From the NCBI RefSeq assembly GCF_900111315.1, contig NZ_FOGU01000013.1, positions 39,318 through 103,317 on the forward strand: a DNA stretch of 64,000 bases, read 5' to 3'. Position 1 is the first letter of the stretch. Each line of letters begins with the position of its first letter. The notes beneath the pieces are model-generated. The model searched no databases and was not told the origin of the DNA. It worked only from the letters and a program-made list of their open reading frames with translations. This stretch comes from Tranquillimonas rosea. GTDB lineage: Bacteria; Pseudomonadota; Alphaproteobacteria; Rhodobacterales; Rhodobacteraceae. Positions 1-8,369 of the stretch are shown here, piece by piece. Both the position numbers and the translations under genes were made by a program.

Positions 1-556
1 CGAACCGAGTCCTGTGCGCCAGGATCATGCCGCCCGCGACCGACAGCAGCATCGCCACGCCGAGAAGCGTCAGCCGTCCCTTGCCCGGCATCAGGTAATA
101 GGCGTCCTTCAGCACCTCGTAGAACGGGTGCTGGATCGGCACGGATTCGACGCTCAGCATGTAGCCGGCACCGCGGGCCAGGAACATCCCGGCGAGCGTC
201 ACGATGAAGGGCGGCATGGCGAGGACGTGGATCAGCCCACCCATGAAGGCGCCGAACGCCGTGGTCACCGCCAGGAGCAGCGCGAAGACGACCAGCGGAT
301 GCAGCCCGGTGTCACGCAGCATCACCGCGATGAACACGCCCGAGAAGGCGATGACCGAGCCGACCGACAGGTCGATCCCGCCGGACAGGATCACGACGGT
401 CATGCCGACGGCCACGATCCCGAGATAGGCGTTGTCGGTCAGCAGGTTGCCGATCACCCGCGTCGACAGCATGGCGGGAAACTGCAGGTAGCAGACGAGG
501 TAGGCGATCAGGAAGATCGCGATCGTTGCGAACAGGGGCAGCGTGCGCGAGGTCAT
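1..556 (-). CDS. yjfF: Sugar ABC transporter permease, YjfF type (partial, C-terminus beyond left edge)
   Basis: Inner-membrane permease subunit of a sugar importer of the ribose/galactofuranose class. About 185 N-terminal residues are visible, with hydrophobic segments from residue 6 onward. The family hallmark GGIDLSVGS, which this permease family shares, lies near residue 60. The ATG overlaps the stop of the upstream permease gene (ATGA), so translation is probably coupled. With the other three genes it repeats the order of E. coli ytfQ-ytfR-ytfT-yjfF. The family assignment is firm; the substrate (galactofuranose or another furanose or pentose) is inferred only from this gene order. The gene is cut by the window edge. 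Confidence 0.9.
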   Translation of the reverse strand, partial: MTSRTLPLFATIAIFLIAYLVCYLQFPAMLSTRVIGNLLTDNAYLGIVAVGMTVVILSGGIDLSVGSVIAFSGVFIAVMLRDTGLHPLVVFALLLAVTTAFGAFMGGLIHVLAMPPFIVTLAGMFLARGAGYMLSVESVPIQHPFYEVLKDAYYLMPGKGRLTLLGVAMLLSVAGGMILAHRTRF

Positions 557-1581
557 TCTCCGGCCTCCCGAGTGGTGAGCTTGCCGGCCGCCGGTGTCCC
601 GCGTCGCCGTCGCGCGATCCGCGCGAAACGTGGCGCGAGGTTCGGCGACTGCAGGACCAGGATCACCAGCACCAGGGCCGCCTTGATCACGAGGTTGAAT
701 TCCGACGGGAAGCCCGCCAGCAGGATGCCGGTGTCGATGGTCTGGATGATCATCGCCCCCAGCAGCGACGCCGCGATCGAGAACCGCCCGCCCAGCAGCG
801 AGTTGCCCCCGATCACCACCGCGAGGATCGCGTCGAGCTCGAGCCAGAGCCCGGAATTGTTCGCGTCGGCACCGCGGATGTCGGCCGTCGCCACGATCCC
901 GGCCCAGGCCGCGCAAAAGCCCGACGCCATGTAGACCGCGATCAGCAGCACCCGGCTGTTGATCCCCGCGAGCGTGCTGGCGCGGCGGTTGATGCCGATC
1001 GCCTCGATCAGCAGCCCGAGCGCCGTGCGCCGGACCAGCAGCGCGACGAGCACGCCCAGCAGCACCCAGATCAACGTGGGCATCGGCACGCCGAGGATGT
1101 CGCCCGACCCGAAGAAGGCCAGCCCCTCGTGGTTGAAGGTCAGGATGCGTCCCTCGGTGATGAGCTGCGCCACGCCGCGACCGGCGGTCATCAGGATCAG
1201 CGTGGCCACGATGGGCTGGATGCCGAAGACCGCAACGAGCGCCCCGTTCCACAGCCCCGCCGCGAGCCCGGCGAGCATCGCGAAGCCAAGCGCCCCCGCC
1301 AGCCCGTAGCCCGCCGAGATCGCCCAGGCCGAGCAGGCCCCGCAGATCGCCATCGTCGCGCCGACCGACAGGTCGATCCCCCGCGTGGCGATGACAAGAG
1401 TCATGCCGATGGCCAGCAGCGCGACGGGCGCGCCGCGCTTGAGAATGTCGATCACCGGGCCGACGAGCCGCCCGTCGGAATAGGTGATCTCGAGAAAGTC
1501 CGGAAAGAACACCGACACCAGCGCCATCAGGGCGGCCAGGGTCAGAAGCTGCGGCAGGACGCGTTGGATCACTCGCGGCAT
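553..1581 (-). CDS. ytfT: Sugar ABC transporter permease, YtfT type
   Basis: Second permease of the YtfQRT-YjfF importer, 342 aa, about the usual length for the BPD_transp_2 family. It is very hydrophobic over its whole length and carries TRGIDLSVGA near residue 66, the equivalent of the motif in the neighbouring permease, so the two probably form a heterodimeric channel. Its ATG shares one base with the stop of the ATPase gene before it, and its stop overlaps the ATG of yjfF after it. The last 20 residues are arginine- and threonine-rich and cytoplasmic. The specific substrate cannot be read from the sequence. Confidence 0.93.
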   Translation of the reverse strand: MPRVIQRVLPQLLTLAALMALVSVFFPDFLEITYSDGRLVGPVIDILKRGAPVALLAIGMTLVIATRGIDLSVGATMAICGACSAWAISAGYGLAGALGFAMLAGLAAGLWNGALVAVFGIQPIVATLILMTAGRGVAQLITEGRILTFNHEGLAFFGSGDILGVPMPTLIWVLLGVLVALLVRRTALGLLIEAIGINRRASTLAGINSRVLLIAVYMASGFCAAWAGIVATADIRGADANNSGLWLELDAILAVVIGGNSLLGGRFSIAASLLGAMIIQTIDTGILLAGFPSEFNLVIKAALVLVILVLQSPNLAPRFARIARRRRGTPAAGKLTTREAGE

Positions 1582-3098
1582 CAGGCGGCCTCCTCATCGC
1601 TGTCGGCGTCCGGGGCGGCGATGGCACGGACGATCGTGTCGGTCTCGACCTCGGCGCCGGTCAGCTGCGCAACGTGGCGCCGGTCGCGCACCACGATCAC
1701 GCGATCCGCGACGGCCACCAGCTCGTCCAGCTCGGACGAGATCACCAGGATCGACATGCCGTCCGCCGTCACCTCTTCGATCAGGCGCAGGATCTCGGCA
1801 TGGGCGCCGACATCGATGCCGCGTGTCGGTTCGTCGAGAATGAAGAACCGCGGGTTCATCGCCAGCCAGCGTGCCAGCACCACCTTCTGCTGGTTACCAC
1901 CCGACAGATCGCCCACCGCCTTCTCGGCGTCGGAGGTGCGAATATCGAGCCGGTCGATGTAATGGTCGGCCAAACGGTTCTGCTCGGCTCGAGAGATCGG
2001 CCGCGCCCAGCCGCGCCGCGCCTGCAGCGCCAGCGCGATGTTCTCGCGAACGGAAAGATCGGCGACGATCCCGTCGGTCTTCCGGTCCTCGGGCGCAAAG
2101 CCGAAGCCCGCCGCGACCGCCTCGCGCGGGTTGCGCAACGCGATCTCGCCGTTTTCGTCCCGCGCGGTTCCGGTCTGCGTCGGCTTGATGCCGAACAGCA
2201 CCTCGGCGCTCTCGGTCCGCCCGGAGCCGAGCAGCCCGGCCAGCCCGATAACCTCGCCGCGCCCGACGGACAGGTCGAAGGGCTCTATCAGCCCGCGCCG
2301 ACCGACGCCCTCGAAATGGAGCGTGCGCTCGGACGGGTCGGACGGGACGTGGGCGTGCCGACCCTCGCGCGTCTCGTCCTCCAGCTCGTGCCCCAGCATG
2401 TGCTCGATCAACCGCAGCCGTTCGAGGCCCGCGATGTCGTCGGTCGCCACGCGGCAGCCGTTGCGAAGCACGGTGACACGGTCCGAGATCTCGAACACCT
2501 GGTCGAGGAAGTGCGAGATGAAGATGATCCCGAGCCCCTGCTCGCGCAGGCTGCGCACCACGTCGAACAGCATCGCCACCTCGCGGGAGTCGAGGCTGGC
2601 CGTCGGTTCGTCGAGGATCAGCACCTTGCCCGACAGGGTCACGGCGCGGGCGATGGCAACGATCTGCTGGATCGCCACCGAATATGTCCCGAGGTCGCGG
2701 CGCACATCCACATCGACGCCGTAGCCCGACAGCATCTCTTCGGCCTGCCGGCGCATGGCGCGGCCATCGACCATCCCGAAGCGCGTGGGCTGGCGGCCGA
2801 AAGTCAGGTTCTCGGCGACGGTCAGGTTCGGCAGCAGGTTCACCTCCTGGTAGACCGTGCCGATGCCCAGTTCCTGCGCCTCGAGCGTGCTCTGCGGCGA
2901 GATCGGGGCACCGTCGAGCGTCAGCTCACCCTCGTCCCGCTGATAGGCGCCGGTGAGGCACTTGATGAGCGTCGACTTGCCCGCGCCGTTCTCGCCGAGG
3001 AGCGCGTGCACCTCTCCCGCGCGCAGGTCGAAATCGACGGAGTCGAGCGCGCGCGTGCCCGGAAACGTCTTGGTCAGAGACCGGATGGTCAGCAGCAT
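1581..3098 (-). CDS. ytfR: Sugar ABC transporter ATP-binding protein, YtfR type (two ABC domains)
   Basis: ATPase of the sugar importer, 505 aa, with two tandem nucleotide-binding domains as in RbsA/MglA/YtfR. Domain 1 has Walker A GENGAGKST at residues 35-43 and Walker B VLILDEPTASLD. Domain 2 has a degenerate Walker A (GLLGSGRTES), signature LSGGNQQK and Walker B FFILDEPTRGID. In this family one of the two sites is typically weakened, as here. I chose the ATG at 3098 because GAGGACGG lies just upstream. A longer reading to 3158 adds only basic, non-conserved residues. The gene is separated from the binding-protein gene by a strong hairpin. Confidence 0.93.
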   Translation of the reverse strand: MLLTIRSLTKTFPGTRALDSVDFDLRAGEVHALLGENGAGKSTLIKCLTGAYQRDEGELTLDGAPISPQSTLEAQELGIGTVYQEVNLLPNLTVAENLTFGRQPTRFGMVDGRAMRRQAEEMLSGYGVDVDVRRDLGTYSVAIQQIVAIARAVTLSGKVLILDEPTASLDSREVAMLFDVVRSLREQGLGIIFISHFLDQVFEISDRVTVLRNGCRVATDDIAGLERLRLIEHMLGHELEDETREGRHAHVPSDPSERTLHFEGVGRRGLIEPFDLSVGRGEVIGLAGLLGSGRTESAEVLFGIKPTQTGTARDENGEIALRNPREAVAAGFGFAPEDRKTDGIVADLSVRENIALALQARRGWARPISRAEQNRLADHYIDRLDIRTSDAEKAVGDLSGGNQQKVVLARWLAMNPRFFILDEPTRGIDVGAHAEILRLIEEVTADGMSILVISSELDELVAVADRVIVVRDRRHVAQLTGAEVETDTIVRAIAAPDADSDEEAA

Positions 3099-3164
3099 GG
3101 GAACCCGTCCTCGCCTCGGCGCGAACACGCGCCGGTTGCGCGCGGCCGGACGCCGCATCGCAGG

Positions 3165-3188
3165 ACCGGGGCGGCGAACCGCCCCGGT
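3165..3188 (-). terminator. GC hairpin between binding-protein and ATPase genes (attenuator or mRNA stabiliser)
   Basis: A perfect 10-bp stem (ACCGGGGCGG / CCGCCCCGGT) with a four-base loop that reads TTCG on the transcribed minus strand, i.e. a UUCG-type tetraloop closed by G-C. No T-run follows. It lies in the 111-bp gap between the ytfQ and ytfR starts and stops. Such hairpins after the first gene typically protect or partly end the binding-protein message, so that it exceeds the membrane subunits. That role is inference. Confidence 0.7.
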
Positions 3189-3209
3189 GGTGAGTGAAAC
3201 AGCGCGGGA

Positions 3210-4160
3210 TCAGTACCCGAGGTCTTTCCGGGCCTCGTACTCGGCCTCGGGATCGTCCTCTTGGGTATAGAGCCGGGATTCCGTCTGGATGAACTTCGGC
3301 GGCGTGGTTCCGTCTTCCCAGTAGGCGTTCAGCGCGTCGAAGGCGGGGCCGGCCATGTTCGGCGTCAGTTCGACCGTGGCATTGGCGTCGCCGTCGGCCA
3401 TGGCGCGGAAGATGTCCGGCACGCCGTCGATCGAGACGACCTTGACGTCCTCGCCCGGATTCACGCCGGCTTCTTTCATCGCCTGGATCGCGCCGATGGC
3501 CATGTCGTCGTTATGGGCGAACAGCGCGCAGATGTTGCCGCCGCCATCCTCGGCCTGCAGGAAGCTTTCCATCACCTCCTTGCCGCCGGTCCGGGTGAAA
3601 TCGCCGGTCTGGCTGCGCACGATCTCGATGTTGTCGCTGCCCTCGATGGCGTTCTCGAAGCCCTGCTTGCGCTTGATGGCAGGCGACGAGCCGGTCGTGC
3701 CCTGCAGCTCGACCACGCGGCACTCTTCATCGCCGACATTGTCGACCAGCCACTGCCCCGCGACCTCGCCCTCATGCACGAGGTCCGAGCCCACGGCGGT
3801 CAGGTAAAGGTCCTCGGAGCTGTCGACCTGCCGGTCCAGAAGGACGACGGGAATCTCGGCCTCCTGGGCCTCTTCCAGCACGCTGTCCCAGCCGGTCGCG
3901 ACGACGGGGGCGAGGAGAATGGCGTCGACTCCCTGCGCGATGAACGAGCGCATGGCCGAGATTTGGTTCTCCTGGCGCTGCTGCGCGTCAGAGAATTTCA
4001 GGTCGATGCCGCGCTCTTCGGCCTGCTGCCGGGTGAGCGTCGTCTCGGCCGCGCGCCATCCCGATTCCGATCCGATCTGTGAAAATCCGACCGTCTGCGC
4101 CGAAGCTGCGGCCGCACCAAAAGAGACCGCTGCCGCGGTCGCAAGAAGCGTCTTAATCAT
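3210..4160 (-). CDS. ytfQ: Periplasmic sugar-binding protein, YtfQ type
   Basis: Periplasmic substrate-binding subunit, 316 aa, of the peripla_BP_4 (ribose/galactofuranose-binding) class. A Sec signal peptide (MIKTLLATAAAVSFGAAAASAQT) is clear. The mature part begins VGFSQIGSESGWR and continues with the alternating alpha/beta pattern of the family, including SFIAQGVDAILLAPV and VKVVSIDGVPDIFRAM. It is strongly acidic, as is common in marine Rhodobacterales. It is the first gene of the operon and is followed by a stem-loop. A promoter with a perfect TTGACA and an operator-like palindrome lies just upstream. The family is well supported; galactofuranose as ligand is only by analogy. Confidence 0.92.
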   Translation of the reverse strand: MIKTLLATAAAVSFGAAAASAQTVGFSQIGSESGWRAAETTLTRQQAEERGIDLKFSDAQQRQENQISAMRSFIAQGVDAILLAPVVATGWDSVLEEAQEAEIPVVLLDRQVDSSEDLYLTAVGSDLVHEGEVAGQWLVDNVGDEECRVVELQGTTGSSPAIKRKQGFENAIEGSDNIEIVRSQTGDFTRTGGKEVMESFLQAEDGGGNICALFAHNDDMAIGAIQAMKEAGVNPGEDVKVVSIDGVPDIFRAMADGDANATVELTPNMAGPAFDALNAYWEDGTTPPKFIQTESRLYTQEDDPEAEYEARKDLGY

Positions 4161-4198
4161 GATGTTCCTCCCAAAATCAGCCCTGAGGCTGGAGGAAA

Positions 4199-4227
4199 AT
4201 TAGTCCTATAGTATGACTTATTGTCAA
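4199..4227 (-). promoter_or_regulatory. Probable ytfQ promoter with palindromic operator
   Basis: On the minus strand a perfect -35 TTGACA (4227-4222) is followed after 17 bp by ACTAAT (4204-4199, four of six matches to TATAAT). The spacer holds a 17-bp imperfect palindrome, AGTCATACTATAGGACT on the minus strand (4218-4202), with AGTC/GACT arms and inner TA/TA matches. A repressor bound there would block RNA polymerase. No regulator gene is next to it in this window, so the cognate protein is unknown; it may lie beyond yjfF. Confidence 0.6.
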
Positions 4228-4322
4228 GAAGTATTTACCCCGGCCCGGAGACGGCAGCGCCCGCCCCGGATCAGGAGGTGGAAAAATATCGTATTATCAA
4301 CGCCGTACAGGCGAAGCGGGCG

Positions 4323-5204
4323 CTACACGCTGCAGCGCGCCCAGGCGGCCTCGAAGCGCTGCAGGTTCTCGTCCGTGTAGCTGGCGAAGTCGAAGTCGAC
4401 CTGCGAGTGTACCTCCGAGACCATGCTCCACATCGTCTCGCGCAGGAGCGACGCGGCCTTCATCGCGCGCAGGCCCTCGCGCGTGCGGTCGTCCGGCGTG
4501 CGACCGTAGTAGGCCTCGAGCATCGCGTCGTCCTCGTCCACCTCGAGCTGGCTGTTGGAGGACAGCCCGCCAAGGTCGAAGAGCGCCGAGTTGAACCCGG
4601 CGTAATCCCAGTCGATCAACCACAGACGCGACCCGTCGTCGATGAAGTTCGCGGGCAGAAGGTCGTTGTGCCCGAAGATCAGCTCGACCGGACCGACTGC
4701 GGACTCGAGCCTGTCGGCCCGCGCCATCAGGTCGGGCAACCGCCCGGCATGCGGGCTCTCCGCCTCCTGCAGGAGCCGGGCGTAGTGGCGAACGATATGA
4801 AACACCCAGAACATCAGCGCCGGCGCGGTGACGTTGCGGGCCATGCCGGTATGACACTCGCGCACCAGCCCCACCACGCGCTCCAGCATGGCGGGGTCGC
4901 GGATGTCCTCTTCGCCCAGCGTGCGCCCTTCGATGAAGTCGAGAACCAGCACGCCCGGCTCGGCATGGACCACCGGAGGCGAGATACCGAGTTCGGCCGC
5001 CGCGCGCGAAGCCGCCAGTTCATTGAACCGCATCACGCCGTGGGTTGGGATGTCCTCGCCGATCCGCACGAAAAAGGGGCGACCGCTGTCGCGGACCATG
5101 AAGTTGGTGTTCGTGATCCCGCCGCTGACGGGCTGGGGGTCGACCGGGCCGGACCAGAATTCAAGCGATCCGGCACGCCGAAGCGCTTCGTTCGCGTATG
5201 TCAT
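4323..5204 (-). CDS. Choline/ethanolamine kinase-like phosphotransferase (copy 1)
   Basis: Cytoplasmic kinase-fold enzyme, 293 aa, of the choline kinase/APH superfamily. Visible motifs are GGITNTNFMV (residues 28-37, nucleotide loop), the catalytic loop GHNDLLPANF (178-187) and LIDWDYAGFN (196-205), the metal-binding segment typical of choline kinases. It follows the ProW-like permease gene by 7 bp and is last in the proX-proV-proW-kinase operon. This suggests it phosphorylates the imported amino-alcohol or a derivative. It is clearly different from the second kinase of the same superfamily at 10435-11361. The true substrate is not determined by sequence; an antibiotic phosphotransferase role is unlikely in this context. 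Confidence 0.85.
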   Translation of the reverse strand: MTYANEALRRAGSLEFWSGPVDPQPVSGGITNTNFMVRDSGRPFFVRIGEDIPTHGVMRFNELAASRAAAELGISPPVVHAEPGVLVLDFIEGRTLGEEDIRDPAMLERVVGLVRECHTGMARNVTAPALMFWVFHIVRHYARLLQEAESPHAGRLPDLMARADRLESAVGPVELIFGHNDLLPANFIDDGSRLWLIDWDYAGFNSALFDLGGLSSNSQLEVDEDDAMLEAYYGRTPDDRTREGLRAMKAASLLRETMWSMVSEVHSQVDFDFASYTDENLQRFEAAWARCSV

Positions 5205-5211
5205 GTTTGCC

Positions 5212-7206
5212 TCAGTTGATCCTGAATTGCTTCTTCCGCCGGGCCACCCACGCGGTGATGAGCCGGTCCGCGATCATGCCGATGAACGCCACGCAGACGC
5301 CGGCGACGATCCCGTGTCCGACGCTGCTTCGGGTCAGCGCGATATAGACCTCCTGGCCCAGGTCGCTGGTGCCCACGAGCGCAGTGATCACCAGCATCGA
5401 CAGTGCCATCATGATCGTCTGGTTCACACCCAGGGCGATCTCGGGCAGCGCAAGCGGCAAGCGGACCCGCCAGAGCATCTGGCGCGGGCGGCAGCCCGAC
5501 ATTCGGCCCGCCTCGAGCGTCTCGGACGGGATACGGCGCAGGCCGTGCGCGGTGTAGCGTACGGCGGGCGCCAGCGCGTAGAGCACGATGGCGATCATCG
5601 CCGAGAAGTCGCCGACCTGGAACAGCATCACCACCGGGATCAGGTAGACGAAGCTGGGCAGCGTCTGCAGCGTGTCGACCGAGGTGACGGCGATCTTGTA
5701 GGCGCGCTCGCTGCGCGCCGCGATCAGGCCCCAGCCGATGCCGATGAGCGAGGCGATGATCACCGAGATGCCGCAGAGATAGACCGACACCATCGCCTTC
5801 TGCCAGTTGCCGGTCAGCGCGATGAAGGCCGCCATCGCGGCGACGACGAGCGCCATGCGCAGACCGCCGAGCCGCCAGCCCACGACCCCCAGCAGCAGCG
5901 TCACCGCAAGCCAGGGCACGTCGAGCATGAAGCGCTTTACCGGCACCAGCAGGTAGATCAGCAGCGTGTTCTTGACCGCATCGAGATAGGTGTAGAGGTG
6001 CACGTTGATCAGCCGGACCAGCTCGTCCCAGAACGGGCTGGTGTCGAGCGTGAGCGCCTCGGGATAGGTACTGAGGCTGGGGAAGACGAAGCCGACGACA
6101 TAGCTGACCAGCACCAGCCCGCCGATCATGGCCCAGTTGTTCACCCCTTGCGCCCGCCGCGTCGCGGTCGGGGATTCGCGGTAGGCGATGTAGGCCTGGC
6201 TCATCCTGTCGATCAGGATGGCGAGCAGGGTGATGGCGAGCCCGGCCTGCAGACCGTCGCCGATCTCGAGCCGGCGCAGCGAGGCGAGCACGTCGTAGCC
6301 CAGGCCCCCCGCCCCGATCATCGAGGCGATGATCACCATGTTCAGCGACAGCATGATCACCTGGTTCACGCCGATCATCAGGCTGGGCCGCGCGCTCGGC
6401 AGGAGGATGCGCCACAGCATCTGGCGCCGGGTGCAGCCTGCCATCCGGCCGAACTCCAGCAGCTCGGGCGAGACGCCGCGCAGCGCCATCATCGTCACCC
6501 GCACCATCGGCGGCATCGCGTAGATGACGGTGGCGATCATGGCCGAAACGGGACCGAAGCCGAACAGCACCAGGACCGGCACCAGGTAGGCAAAGATCGG
6601 CACCGTCTGCATCAGGTCCAGGACCGGCGTCAGGCCGCGCGACACGCGTTCGCTGCGGTAGGCCCAGATGCCGAGGGCCATGCCACCGGCGACGCCGACC
6701 GGCACGGCCACCAGGATGGAGGACAGCGTGACCATCGCGCTTTCCCACTGGCCGAACACCACGAGGTAGACCAGCGACGCCGCCGCGAGAAGCAGCAGGC
6801 GGCGCCCGCCCCAGACCCAGCACAGCCAGGTGACCGCCAGCAGGATCGAGAACCACGGGATCGGCGGCAGCGTCAGCGACGACTCGCCGCCGAGAGGGAT
6901 CTCGGCCCCGCTGGACAAGAGCGTGATGAACACCGTCAGCGGGATTTCCAGCAGCCAGGCCAGCGCGCGGGTGAGGTCCTTGAAGGTGAAAAGACCGAAC
7001 GTCAAATCGTTCGCCAGCCACTTCACCGCGTCCGAGATCCAGCCGGCGAGCGGGATGGTCACGACCGACTCGGGGTCCGCGATCCACTCGACGTTCTGGG
7101 CCAGCATCCACAGCAGCACCAGGGCGGCGAGGGTCGCGACCCAGACGATGCGGATCGGCGCGATGCCTGTGGGGAGGGTCCGGGTATCGGAGTCGGTCAG
7201 GCTCAT
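5212..7206 (-). CDS. Glycine betaine/choline-type ABC permease, duplicated ProW domains
   Basis: Inner-membrane permease, 664 aa, twice the size of ProW, because two complete permease domains are fused. Each half carries an EAA-type loop: GRMAGCTRRQMLWRILLP in the first and GRMSGCRPRQMLWRVRLP in the second. Each loop is followed by the same GVNQ(V/T)IMxLSMxxI pattern, which shows an internal duplication. One polypeptide can therefore form the whole channel. The ATG overlaps the stop of the ATPase gene upstream (4 bp). Double-length betaine permeases of this type are common in Roseobacter genomes. Quaternary amines such as betaine, choline or carnitine are the expected cargo by family; which one is unknown. 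Confidence 0.9.
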   Translation of the reverse strand: MSLTDSDTRTLPTGIAPIRIVWVATLAALVLLWMLAQNVEWIADPESVVTIPLAGWISDAVKWLANDLTFGLFTFKDLTRALAWLLEIPLTVFITLLSSGAEIPLGGESSLTLPPIPWFSILLAVTWLCWVWGGRRLLLLAAASLVYLVVFGQWESAMVTLSSILVAVPVGVAGGMALGIWAYRSERVSRGLTPVLDLMQTVPIFAYLVPVLVLFGFGPVSAMIATVIYAMPPMVRVTMMALRGVSPELLEFGRMAGCTRRQMLWRILLPSARPSLMIGVNQVIMLSLNMVIIASMIGAGGLGYDVLASLRRLEIGDGLQAGLAITLLAILIDRMSQAYIAYRESPTATRRAQGVNNWAMIGGLVLVSYVVGFVFPSLSTYPEALTLDTSPFWDELVRLINVHLYTYLDAVKNTLLIYLLVPVKRFMLDVPWLAVTLLLGVVGWRLGGLRMALVVAAMAAFIALTGNWQKAMVSVYLCGISVIIASLIGIGWGLIAARSERAYKIAVTSVDTLQTLPSFVYLIPVVMLFQVGDFSAMIAIVLYALAPAVRYTAHGLRRIPSETLEAGRMSGCRPRQMLWRVRLPLALPEIALGVNQTIMMALSMLVITALVGTSDLGQEVYIALTRSSVGHGIVAGVCVAFIGMIADRLITAWVARRKKQFRIN

Positions 7207-8291
7207 TGCGCCTCCGCCAGCACGCGGATCACCGCCTCCCTGTCGACCTGGCCGAGCAGTTGGCCCGAGCGCGAGCGCACGGCGAGCGGCTGCGCGGCCT
7301 CGACGGCCTGCGCCGCGAAGTCGATCACGCGGGCATTGGGGGCAATGTCCCCGGCGAAGGTCGCGCCCTCGTCGGCGGGCCGCATGAGCGTGCGCGCGGA
7401 CAGGACCTTGGCGCGGCTGACATCCGAGGTGAACTCGCGGACATAGTCGTCGACGGGCCGCACGACGAGGTCCTCCGGCGTGCCGACCTGGACGATGTCG
7501 CCCGAATGCATGATCGCGATGCGGTCGGCGAGACGGATCGCCTCGTCGAAGTCATGGGTGATGAAGACGATCGTCTTGTTGAGCATCTTCTGCAGCTTGA
7601 GGAACTCGTCCTGCATCTCGCGCCGGATCAGCGGGTCGAGCGCCGAGAACGGTTCGTCCAGAAGCCACAGCTCGGGCTCGGTCGCCAGCGACCGGGCGAT
7701 GCCGACGCGCTGCTGCTGACCGCCCGACAGGCCCGAGGGATAGTCCCGCTCGCGCCCGTCAAGGCCGACAAGCTCGATCATCCGCGCCGCGCGCTCTTCC
7801 GCCTCGGCGCGGGGAATACCCTGGATTTCCAGCGGGAAGGCCACGTTCCCGAGCACGGTCAGGTGCGGCAGCAGGGCGAAGTGCTGAAAGACCATGCCCA
7901 TCTTGTGGCGGCGGATCTCGATCAGCTCGTCGTCCGTGCATCCGAGAAGATCGCGTCCGTCGAAAATCAGCTCGCCGCTCGTGGGCTGAAGCAGAAGCGA
8001 CAGGCAGCGGATCAGCGTGGATTTGCCCGAGCCCGAAAGCCCCATGATGACGAAGATTTCGCCGGTCTGGACCTCTATGTTGGCGTCGCGCACCGCGGCG
8101 GTCAGCCCCTGCTCTTCCAGGGCCTCGCGGCCGGGGGCGCCGCCGTTCTGACGGATCACGTCTTTCGCCTGCGCCTCGTCCGCACCGAAGACCTTCCAGA
8201 GCCCGCGGCAGGAGAGTTTCGTCTCTCGCACGGGGTCGTCGGAGGCCGGTGCAGGGGCGGCGGCGTCTGCGGGCTGGGATACGTCGTTCAT
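7203..8291 (-). CDS. Glycine betaine/choline-type ABC ATPase (ProV-like)
   Basis: ATP-binding subunit, 362 aa, of the ProV/OpuAA family. Walker A is GLSGSGKST, the signature is LSGGQQQRVGIARSLA, and Walker B is LWLLDEPFSALDP. The N-terminal extension with FGADEAQAKDVIRQNG resembles the ProV-specific helical region before the ABC core. The last ~70 residues resemble a single CBS-like regulatory segment. The ATG at 8291 was chosen because AGGCAG precedes it. A GTG at 8324 would add eleven residues, but sits on the hairpin that follows the binding-protein gene. Start and stop overlap patterns show one operon with the permease. Confidence 0.9.
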   Translation of the reverse strand: MNDVSQPADAAAPAPASDDPVRETKLSCRGLWKVFGADEAQAKDVIRQNGGAPGREALEEQGLTAAVRDANIEVQTGEIFVIMGLSGSGKSTLIRCLSLLLQPTSGELIFDGRDLLGCTDDELIEIRRHKMGMVFQHFALLPHLTVLGNVAFPLEIQGIPRAEAEERAARMIELVGLDGRERDYPSGLSGGQQQRVGIARSLATEPELWLLDEPFSALDPLIRREMQDEFLKLQKMLNKTIVFITHDFDEAIRLADRIAIMHSGDIVQVGTPEDLVVRPVDDYVREFTSDVSRAKVLSARTLMRPADEGATFAGDIAPNARVIDFAAQAVEAAQPLAVRSRSGQLLGQVDREAVIRVLAEAQ

Positions 8292-8323
8292 CGGCTGCCT
8301 GTGGTCTTTGAACAGAACGATCA

Positions 8324-8347
8324 CCGCCCGCCGGAACCGGCGGGCGG
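8324..8347 (-). terminator. GC hairpin between proX-like and proV-like genes
   Basis: Inverted repeat CCGCCCGCCGG (8324-8334) and CCGGCGGGCGG (8337-8347) around two bases, so the effective loop is four to six bases. No T-run follows. It lies immediately after the binding-protein stop and before the ATPase start, the same position as the hairpin in the ytf operon. It is probably an mRNA stabiliser or partial terminator (inference). Confidence 0.65.
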
Positions 8348-8369
8348 CGTCTCTTGGGTCGGAGCGATC

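Noticed and set aside
526..1962. Long plus-strand frame opposite ytfT and ytfR
   Set aside because: Arg-, Asp- and His-rich composition without domain features; it is the antisense shadow of conserved transporter genes in high-GC DNA.
4888..7446. 852-codon plus-strand frame opposite the ProW-like permease
   Set aside because: Low-complexity His/Gln/Arg/Asp content typical of the antisense of hydrophobic membrane genes; the opposite strand has clear family motifs.
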